From the NCBI GenBank assembly GCA_030280995.1, contig JASXTE010000011.1:7757501-7821500 (forward strand): DNA of 64,000 nt. The letters are read 5' to 3'. The DNA is from Hemileia vastatrix. Its lineage: Eukaryota; Basidiomycota; Pucciniomycetes; Pucciniales; Zaghouaniaceae. Of this stretch, positions 56,496 through 64,000 are shown in pieces; positions within the stretch are counted from its first letter, which is position 1, and each line of letters opens with the position of its first letter. The notes beneath the pieces are model-generated. The model was not told the origin of the DNA. It saw only the letters and a list, made by a program, of their open reading frames with translations, and ran no database searches. Position numbers and translations under genes: made by a program.

Positions 56496-56861
56496 AGGGG
56501 GTATCAATGTTCAGGGATCTGAAATTAAATTAATTGCGGAAAATAATCTGCATACCTCAATTATCTTTCACAATTATTTTTGCTAATAATTGGGTTATTA
56601 GACACTTTACATGTCAATGTTCACCTCTTATCTGACATTTTTTTACTCAATTTTTCATAATCACATTTTGGACAACTTTCTTTCATAACCACATCTTGAC
56701 CTACTTTCTGCCATAAACACACCTTGGACTACTCTATGGATATGCCTTCTACCTTTCTGCGCACTCACATTCTCATCCCATCCTGTCCATTCTATCCACT
56801 CAGAACCCCTTACCATCTCATATGCTTGTTTCTGCTCCTTTTCATCTTCATTTGTATTTTA

Positions 56862-58225
56862 ACATGCCTTGTTGTTCTAGATCTTCTCAAAGGCATCCAT
56901 CACCCAGTTGTTCTTCAAATCCCACTACTCCCACTTTCACCTGCTCAGCTGAGAAATCTAACACCTTTCAATTAGAAAAGATAATCTTCTCATTCTTATC
57001 AGCTGGCTGAAAACCAAATCTAACTATGATTCTTGTTTTGGTACTGAATATGTGACTAAAGTAGGATGTCCCCCACCATCAAAAGTTAATGGATATCTTC
57101 TAATGGCAAATGAATTACAGAATAAGACCAAGTGAAGGATTGATCTTTTGTCTAAACAGATGTCTGAATGCTACATGCATTACCGAGCCAAATACAAGAA
57201 GGCAAAGGCTCTTTCATCTTCCACTGGTTTTGAGGTTACTGACATTGATATAACTAAGGGCATCAAATCCATAGATGATAAAATTGAATCTTTATGTCCT
57301 TACTTTAAAGAGATGGATGCAATTTTTGGAGAGCAAGCCGATTTTAATCCTGCAAACATGTTGGATGGAGAAGATCCTATCTCTGAACATGATGTTGAAG
57401 CAAATCTTTTCCCATCCTCTTCCTCCACTCAAGCTTCCCCTCATTTGAATGAGACCAATCTAGATAGCTTTTCTGTAGATCCTATTGGCAATTTAAACCA
57501 ACCAAATCTAACTCAGGTCTGTTTCTTTTTTCTTTTATCTTATCAATTCTATTTTTTTCTTTACTTATCTTTTTCTTATTTCTTAAAAAGCTGAAAAACA
57601 AACCCAGGATCCTCAATCAACTGAGTCTCAAGGTAGCAACAATGATGAGGAGGAAAATATGACCTTGAACAAGAAGTGTAGGGCTTCAAGTAGTCTAAAT
57701 TTCCACTCCCAAAGAAGACAAAAAAGTGATACTTCATCACCAACCCCTTTTTCATCTATGGAACATTTTTTAGAGGAATGTGATGCTGGTAAGTGATACC
57801 ATACCTCTTATCTCTTTACTCTGCTTTTCTTCTACTTTATGTTAATTTTTATTATCACTCTAGAACAAGTGGAAATTGCTAAAGAGACTCTAAGCTTTGA
57901 AAAGAAGAAATAAGAGCTCTCTTTAAGAAGGGATGATAGGCTACAAGATTTGGAAGAGAGGAAGTACAATATCTCTTTACCAAAGGATGATTGGGCCCAA
58001 GATTTGGAGGAGAAGAAGTTTTATTTAGCTCTAAGTATTGAAAAATCAAAAAAAGAGGAGAAAACACTCAGAATTCAAAAACTATTAGAGCAGATGAAAT
58101 ATAAGCATAATCTCGAAGAAAGTTCTAAAAAGAAAGATAAAAAGAACAATTTCTTGATCCAATGCATTAAAGCAAACAAATCTTTTGAAGAAATAGAACA
58201 ATTAATGAAATTTTTTGTTGACTAG
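56862..58225 (+). pseudogene. Coiled-coil/Myb-like transposon protein, copy B
   Basis: Begins MPCCSRSSQRHPSPS, with SAEKSN as in copy A. A shift near 57010 leads to KVGCPPPSKVNGYLLMANEL, a TGA near 57135, and then the open piece 57148-57594 (MSECYMHYRAKYKKAKALSS, IESLCPYFKEMDAIFGEQ). Later pieces lie at about 57600-57795, ending at a GTAAGT donor, and 57865-58225, a charged coiled coil ending FEEIEQLMKFFVD. An intron with GTAAGT..TCTAG joins the last two. It shares the length and order of copy A and is better preserved, but a stop near 57910 also interrupts it. The DNA-binding role is inferred from resemblance to trihelix/Myb-type proteins. Confidence 0.5.
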
Positions 58226-58379
58226 TTTCTTTTATTTCTTTCACACTTCAACTGTTCATATTTATTTGTACATAAAATTTACAATAATTTCCTGTATTTC
58301 ATTACTCTATCCATCATTACTTGAATTTTTGTATTTTAATGTTAAATATTCTTTTTTTAAATAAAATTTTCATGTCTCC

Positions 58380-58800
58380 TTTGAAAATTTGATGATCCCC
58401 CACCTCTGGATTTTTTTGAAGTAATGGGTGGGTATCACCAAAATTCTTTCATGTCATGAATCTTGAAAGTCTTATATGAAACTTTGCCTTTACTACCCCC
58501 TGCATTTTACTAGTATCCCCAAAATTGTAACAAGTCAAGAATTTCACAAGTCTTATAAGAAATTTTGCAATACCCCCCCTGGATTTTATTGAAGTAAGGG
58601 ACGGGTATCACCAAAATATTTACAAGTCAAAAATTTTACATGTTACATTTGAAAATTTGGAAATACCCCCCCTACATTTTATTGAAGAAAGGGGTGGGTA
58701 TCACCAAATTTTTTACAAGTCTTCAATTTTGAATGTCAGATTTGAAAATTTGGCAATACCCCCCCCACCCCCCTGCATTTTATTGAAGTAAGGAGTGAAA
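58380..58800. repeat. Intergenic minisatellite between the convergent genes (B locus)
   Basis: Four to five units of about 100 bp: TTTGAAAATTTGG, ATACCCCCCCTGCATTTTAT, TGAAGTAAGGGGTGGG, TATCACCAAAAT and a CAAGTC segment. It lies exactly between the 3' ends of the two convergent genes, so it may also act as the transcript end region. Copy A has two units. Confidence 0.8.
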
Positions 58801-59059
58801 GTCATCTAAATTTAATATAATTACATATCTTATTAAATAAATATCTAATATATATCAATTTCCCTAGTTTAAAGTAATGGCAATTCCTCAAGCCAAAATG
58901 CAGATCAAATCTAGAAACAAAAGTTTGGGACTTTCCACAGGTATAGGCTAGAGGAGCCCCATGAAACAAATAAGTGTTATCATGATTACCTCTAATACAA
59001 CCAAAGGTTGTTGGCCCATTACTTTAGTTGAGGAAATTGATATATAAAAAATATTTATT

Positions 59060-60282
59060 AAAAATTTATGAAAAAATATAAATTTTTTGATGACAACTCT
59101 AATCCCCATACTTTTTGGATCTAGATAAAGTTTTTTTAAATTGATTAACTTTAACTTCTTTATTTACCTTGTTGATTCTTTGAATCAACTTATGACTGAT
59201 TTGAAATGAGAAACAAAAAATGTGTGAAATATTGACAGGATTCCAAACCAGGAGGAGCTTTGGTTGTTTCATGATTATCCTGAGAAGAATTCCAAATAGT
59301 TTTGATGATACCATTTCCCCAAACCAAAATCAATGATGCACCAGTGGTCTGGAAAATATAAAACATGTCCTTTGATTTTAGCTGGAGATGGTATTGGTTG
59401 GCCAGTTAATGGATTGATATATGAGAATATACCAAAAGTAAGAAAATTGGTGTCATTCCTATCAATATGAATCCTATTGTGGAATCCAGAATGAGTGATA
59501 ATAACATTAGAAAATAATAGATATTTGTGGCTAATATCTTCCCATTTGGAGTCACACAAATTTGTTATTCCAACTTTGGTTTCAAGCTCATGATTTTTTT
59601 CAAATACTTTATTACAGAGCTTTTTGAGTCAACGAGCAAGAAAAGAGTTAAAGGAAAGTAGAGTGTCCCATAAGCAAAAATCTTCATCTTTTTGAGCAAT
59701 AAATATATGCCTATATAATTGAAATAAGTGAAATGATATTAAGAATGGAACAAAAATTATTAGACATACCAAGAGAATATCCTTTAACAAAACCAGGTCT
59801 CCTACCAAATTCAATCATGATACCAGCCAACAAATTTGTATTCCTTATAGGTAACCAAACCAAAGCCATTTGAGAAAGAGCTATGATAACATTGGATAGT
59901 TGATTAAAATATTCATCTTTTACACCATCGAATGAATGAATATCCCAAATGAATCGAGCCTTAAAATTATTACTGATAACTGCAACAACTCAATCATCTC
60001 CAAATTTGGTTAGATATTTGATATCTTCTGGTAATTTTTTCAGATATTGAATTTTTTTATCTACTTGAGTTTTATAAAAAAATTTTTTGAGATATGACAA
60101 AAAAAACTTTTGCAGAGAATTTTTTTTTTCAGTTATCTTTTCTTCTGATGAGACTGATTATCATTAAATTTTTTTGATGGTTTAGAAGATGATTGTATTG
60201 AAATTGATTTTGAATAAGATGATAGAGATGATAAAGATGAAGATGATAGAGAAGTAAGGGGTGAATCTGAAGAAGAAGACAT
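59060..60282 (-). pseudogene. Tet-like 2OG-Fe(II) oxygenase, copy B
   Basis: The start at 60282 reads MSSSSDSPLTSLSSSS. After a low-complexity leader the folded part begins near 60080 (KLPEDIKYLTKFG). It includes ALVWLPIRNTNLLAG and FGRRPGFVKGYSLG, an intron at 59711-59769 (GTATGT..ATAG), and then EDFCLWDTLLSFNSFL. The iron-binding block is HNRIHIDRND (H-x-D codons at 59461-59469), followed by FLTFGIFSYINPLTGQ, HVLYFPDHWCIIDFG and, after a shift near 59300, WNSSQDNHETT, whose H may be the distal ligand. This matches my knowledge of the fungal TET/JBP-type dioxygenases, which oxidise modified bases in DNA and are linked to transposons in basidiomycetes. A TGA near 59985, a stop near 59630 and the shift make it inactive as read. 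Confidence 0.62.
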
Positions 60283-60808
60283 TTTTTTGATCTGAAAATA
60301 AATTTAAATGTCAAAAAAAATTTCAACACATTAAAAAAAAAAACTCACCTAATAATATCTTTTAAAATAAAATTTAAAGCAAAATCCTTTTAAAAAAATT
60401 TAAAAAAAATTAAAAAAAAAAAAAAAATAAAAATAAAACTTTTCAGTAAAAATTATTTCAAAAAAAAAAAAATTCAAATGAAAACCAGAAGTTTGGTTTT
60501 TGGTTAAACAATTCTTCATCAGAAAGTGGCAAGCCAGCCTGTAGCTTCTGGTAAGAAAGGGTTGGCCTATATATGTGGAATAGCTTAACTGGGAGATATT
60601 GCTTGCGTGTGTAGGAAGAATGATTGCTAAAATATACTCACATCAGCTGTTGTCTTGCAGAAGGAGAAATTATATAGTGGATCAATGCATAGTTGACATA
60701 TAACAGGCGAATCTATTCACAAAAAAAAACACCAAAAACAAAGTAATATTAAAAGTCACAATCAAGCCATTTCACCAAATGGTATTCTTTAAACCATCCA
60801 AAGTTTTA
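60283..60808. other. A-rich promoter-side DNA and unassigned sequence
   Basis: 60283-60480 is A/T-rich with long A runs, upstream of the Tet-like gene. 60490-60800 is normal-complexity sequence with no open frame that I can assign. It could be further decayed sequence from the captured gene next to it. Confidence 0.4.
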
Positions 60809-61920
60809 TTAAAAAATGCCCATGGTTTCTGGATAAGCATGGATCACCTCAAAAATACTTTGAAGAGTAAATTTTTCCTCATGGAATCTATGCTTAATGT
60901 CATTTAAAATTCCAGCCTGTACAGGATCATTTTTGTTCAAAACACCCTTCAAAGCTAGGTAACTGGGACCCAGGAGATTAAGAAAATGTTGAGCAAAGAT
61001 GGAACCTGAATATGAATAAGCAGCTTCTTGAACAGCGTGATGTGTAGAAGGCTGAAAAAATGGACTGTTAGGCAGACAAAACACTAGCAAGGTTTTGCGT
61101 ATGACTTGAGCAATAGCAGCAGAACTATTGAGAAACATATAAAAACGAATTTCAGAAGTAGTTTCCAAAATAAAATAAGAGAAAAGAAAAAATGTCATTT
61201 AGATCAAGAACATACATAGGAGGGCCAAGAAGAGCATGGAGATACAGAGAAATGATTCTCATGCCATTGCTAAACCACTCTATTGCATAATTTACGAAAT
61301 TTGTATGTAAATTAAAAATGAGTTAATAAAACAAAAACTTTGAATTAACAGGTATCACTAACCAACATATTTTTGGGTTGAATAAAGGCCATAAAAGTGA
61401 TACAAGTCACTCATTTCAGAAAAAAAGTTACTCGTACTTCCATGATGATAAGCTATCACTACTCTTCTCTCCGTGCTGCCTTCAAATTCAAAATATTCTA
61501 CAACAGGCCCAGTTTGCACAAGAGCATTTTGCATGACTTCTTGATAAATTTCAAGGGTATTAGGAGAAACCTTTGACAAAAAATTTATACCTGAAACTTT
61601 CCTAATATCAGAATATTCTGGAGTATCCTTGGCAGGAATGGGTTGAGAAAAGTTGCATCTATTGAAAAAATAGCAACAAAGCTCTAGTAACATATAAAGA
61701 AAGGTTAATTAGCCAAAGATGAACATCATGATTGTGATAAAAGTGCTAAAATTCATATGACTTAACATATGTTGAGCAACATTTGAGGCAACATTTCCTG
61801 CAGATCAATAAGTTTCCAAGCAGAAAGAACCAACTTCAGCAGGAACATCCTCAGGCTGCTGGCAATGTGTAATAACCCTCAAGAATAACAAAAGGGGATC
61901 CAAGGTGTAAATGAAGTCTA
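60809..61920 (-). pseudogene. Fragment resembling NAD-dependent glutamate dehydrogenase
   Basis: Minus-strand pieces: 61741-61920 (open but for one TGA, PEDVPAEVGSFCLETY), 61358-61693 (VVIAYHHGSTSNFFSEMSDL, YHFYGLYSTQKYV), 61201-61300 after a short intron (WFSNGMRIISLYLHALLGPP) and 60809-61198 (CLPNSPFFQP, AVQEAAYSYSGSIFAQHFLN, LGPSYLALKGVLNKNDPVQA, FTLQSIFEVIHAYPE). These phrases resemble the large fungal NAD-specific glutamate dehydrogenase (GDH2 type), in its long N-terminal regulatory part. The catalytic domain is absent. The introns suggest a genomic, not cDNA, origin. The identity rests on recall and needs a search. Confidence 0.6.
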
Positions 61921-62840
61921 TAGTCTAGATAATATATAATAGAGTAAATAGAGTATAATTGTGGTATACCTTTTAATTGTGACCCTAGTCTTTTGGCTTT
62001 AAGGTGCGTATTTTATTTTATTTTGTTTTATTTTCTTGCCTGTCCACCTGACCTCCGAGGTCAAGTGTGCCTAGGAGCTGCCAGACTATGTTTCAGTCAC
62101 ATGGCAGAGACCAGGCTGCAGCACATCTTGCCCACTCTCACTTGCAACATTCTAACTTTCCATGACTCTGCTTCATGATCAGCCTTCCTGGTTTGTTGTC
62201 AATATGTAGTACAAATGTGATCTATACTGCATATACACCATATAAATTGAGTCTATACTTTAGCTGTTAGGTGGGCTGTGTAATCCTTGTCTATTCCTCA
62301 CCGGCCCATGTGCTGACCACTTCAATTGATTCTGATCTCATTGCCTCTTCAGCAACTCACTGCCTTAGATAATTAGCTTCTGCTTTGCTGTCCAATTGAA
62401 ACTCAAATAGATTTATAAAAACTTTACAAATCTCATCACAAGAACGCTAGATGCTCAGTTAAGGTATTCAAAGTAATACAAGATGAAAAAATTTTAAATA
62501 GCATACATGAATGGTATCCTGTCCACCATTTATCATGTATTTTGTATAAATTTTGAAGATCATACTATAAATCCCTTCTAGTATCATCATTGCCACCCAT
62601 TATGTGCACTTGAGGTGTGTAGATAGAAAAAAAACTTAAGTGTTTGCCACCAAAATTAAGTAGCATAGAGTGAGGAAAGACTTAAGGATGGCATCAGCAA
62701 TTATGAGTCATGTGACTTTCTTTCAAATCCATCATGGATGAGATGAGTTTGGGATCAGGAATTAGAAATGAAAATTGGGGTATAAGAGGTGGGATAATGC
62801 ATTATTGTGGATTCCTTATCCACCAGCCCTGGGTCTAGTG
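61921..62840. other. Unassigned DNA inside the TIR element
   Basis: No recognisable gene. A TTTTATTTTATTTTG run lies near 62012-62032. The plus ORF at 61993-62178 has no family features. The last 90 bp before 62930 belong to the right inverted end. Confidence 0.45.
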
Positions 62841-62930
62841 GATAAGAATCTTCCGCAATTAATAATGTCTGATCCCAGTAAAAAAAATTCCTGATCCCTA
62901 ATTGCAGATCCCTGAACATTGATACCCCCT

Positions 62931-63225
62931 ATTGTTATTATTTTCTTTAATTTCTAATTCTTTTATATTTTGTTTCAAATCATTTTAAATTATTTAAAGT
63001 TGTACCCACATCAAGGTGCACTTTGATGTGGGTAAGGTATCAGGGGATCAGCTCATCAAATGGCTGTGGGATACCATTTGTAATTATTATTTATTTCATC
63101 ATATTATTATTCATTTCATTTCAATGTCTCAGCACTCAAATTTTGTTGGGCAATTTTGTTTAATTATTTTCAAGTTTTTTTTAATATGTTAGTAGTTTAG
63201 TAATTATAAATAAAAATAAAAAAAA
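62931..63225 (+). other. Post-pol region of copy P, resumed
   Basis: Matches 40000-40385 inverted, including GGTGCACTTTGATGTGGGTA and GGGGATCAGCTCATCAAATG. The homology carries straight on from 56495, which supports the right boundary of the TIR element at 62930. Confidence 0.75.
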
Positions 63226-63804
63226 TAAAAAAAAATAAAAAATAAAAATAAAAATAAAAATAAAAATAAAAATAAAAATAAAAATAAAAATAAAAATAAA
63301 AATAAAAATAAAAATAAAAATAAAAATAAAAATAAAAATAAAAATAAAAATAAAAATAAAAATAAAAATAAAAATAAAAATAAAAATAAAAATAAAAATA
63401 AAAATAAAAATAAAAATAAAAATAAAAATAAAAATAAAAATAAAAATAAAAATAAAAATAAAAATAAAAATAAAAATAAAAATAAAAATAAAAATAAAAA
63501 TAAAAATAAAAATAAAAATAAAAATAAAAATAAAAATAAAAATAAAAATAAAAATAAAAATAAAAATAAAAATAAAAATAAAAATAAAAATAAAAATAAA
63601 AATAAAAATAAAAATAAAAATAAAAATAAAAATAAAAATAAAAATAAAAATAAAAATAAAAATAAAAATAAAAATAAAAATAAAAATAAAAATAAAAATA
63701 AAAATAAAAATAAAAATAAAAATAAAAATAATAATAAAAATAATAATAAAAATAATAATAAAAATAAAAATAAAAATAAAAATAAAAATAAAAATAAAAA
63801 TAAA

Positions 63805-63835
<31 letters not shown>

Positions 63836-64000
63836 TAAAAATAAAAATAAAAATAAAAATAAAAATAAAAATAAAAATAAAAATAAAAATAAAAATAAAA
63901 ATAAAAATAAAAATAAAAATAAAAATAAAAATAAAAATAAAAATAAAAATAAAAATAAAAATAAAAATAAAAATAAAAATAAAAATAAAAATAAAAATAA
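63226..64000. repeat. (AAAAAT)n microsatellite, at least 770 bp
   Basis: About 128 tandem hexamers to the window edge. Interruptions are AATAAT triplets near 63726-63766 and one 5-base unit near 63810, which shifts the phase. Copy M has only a short irregular A/T tract at the matching place (39970-40090), so this array expanded in copy P. Its true length is unknown, and it may be an assembly gap edge. Confidence 0.9.

Larger units (their letters stand above)
56496..62930. mobile_element. 6.4-kb TIR element carrying a convergent gene pair and a host-gene fragment
   Basis: The left end is AGGGGGTATCAATGTTCAGG and the right end is its inverted copy. Homology extends about 70 bp inward, with a gap of about 35 bp on the left (TTAATTGCGGAA is shared). 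Flanks read ATT on both sides, or TA if the outer A/T belongs to the duplication. It sits in the post-pol region of Gypsy copy P, whose sequence resumes at 62931 as judged from copy M. Cargo: a coiled-coil/Myb-like gene (plus), a Tet-like oxygenase gene (minus), an intergenic minisatellite and a glutamate-dehydrogenase-like fragment (minus). No transposase was recognised, so it may depend on another element. Confidence 0.72.
47958..64000 (+). mobile_element. Third Gypsy family, copy P (plus, decayed, runs off the window)
   Basis: Order: truncated LTR, gag from 48977, protease, RT, RNase H, integrase to 55595, then hairpin repeats to 56495. The 6.4-kb TIR element (56496-62930) follows, and then the continuation at 62931 leading to the A/T-rich tract. 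By comparison with copy M, the tract would be followed by the antisense ORFs and the LTR end beyond the window. Many stops read TAG or TGA where the other copy has CAG, CGA or TGG, as expected from C to T decay. Confidence 0.85.

Noticed and set aside
56496..62930. PIF/Harbinger assignment of the TIR element
   Set aside because: The flanks fit ATT or TA rather than a clean TTA/TAA pair and no Harbinger transposase was seen, so the superfamily is left open.
63226..64000. Centromere or CRISPR-like array
   Set aside because: It is a plain hexamer microsatellite with no spacers or higher-order unit.

Overview
The window is eukaryotic and reads as the gene-poor, repeat-packed part of a fungal genome. 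Short introns of 55-101 bp with GT..AG ends, layered LTR retrotransposons, Tet-like oxygenase relics and a small cysteine-rich secreted protein together suggest a rust fungus (Pucciniales). That assignment is an inference from content, not from a marker gene. No rRNA, tRNA or CRISPR was seen.

Layout. 1-2044: AT-rich DNA with an array of hairpins (620-1260). 2045-3442: a Ty3/Gypsy 3' remnant with an 801-bp LTR. 4081-22143: one old minus-strand Gypsy element, bounded by ATATT target duplications. Its 5' LTR is split by a younger plus-strand Gypsy element (12584-21316, CCTTC duplications, LTRs about 98% identical by eye). The old element also carries two small CACTA-type elements. 22658-29471: a six-exon minus-strand gene for a secreted protein with 12 cysteines in its mature part. 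Its fifth intron holds an intact, apparently very recent Ty1/Copia element (22794-28746, GAACA duplications, identical 888-bp LTRs, one 1374-codon gag-pol). 30644-35011: a decayed convergent gene pair, with a coiled-coil/Myb-like gene on plus and a Tet-like 2OG-Fe(II) oxygenase on minus, interrupted by a solo Gypsy LTR. 36004-64000: two decayed copies of a third Gypsy family arranged head to head (M on minus, P on plus, junction near 47957). Copy M carries two antisense ORFs beyond pol. Copy P is interrupted by a 6.4-kb TIR element (56496-62930). That element holds a second copy of the convergent gene pair plus a broken fragment resembling NAD-dependent glutamate dehydrogenase. The window ends inside an (AAAAAT)n microsatellite at least 770 bp long.

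The most unusual structure is inside the Copia LTR. A cap-site-to-exon-C segment (A-intron-B-intron-C) is followed by the same segment with both introns precisely removed (A'B'C'), and then by two more B units. The spliced copy begins 32 bp downstream of the start of a TATA box. This looks like spliced leader RNA written back into the LTR by reverse transcription.

Only the Copia polyprotein and the secreted-protein gene look intact. Nearly all other coding sequence is broken by stops and frameshifts. The Gypsy families look strongly CpG-depleted compared with the Copia ORF and the secreted-protein exons.
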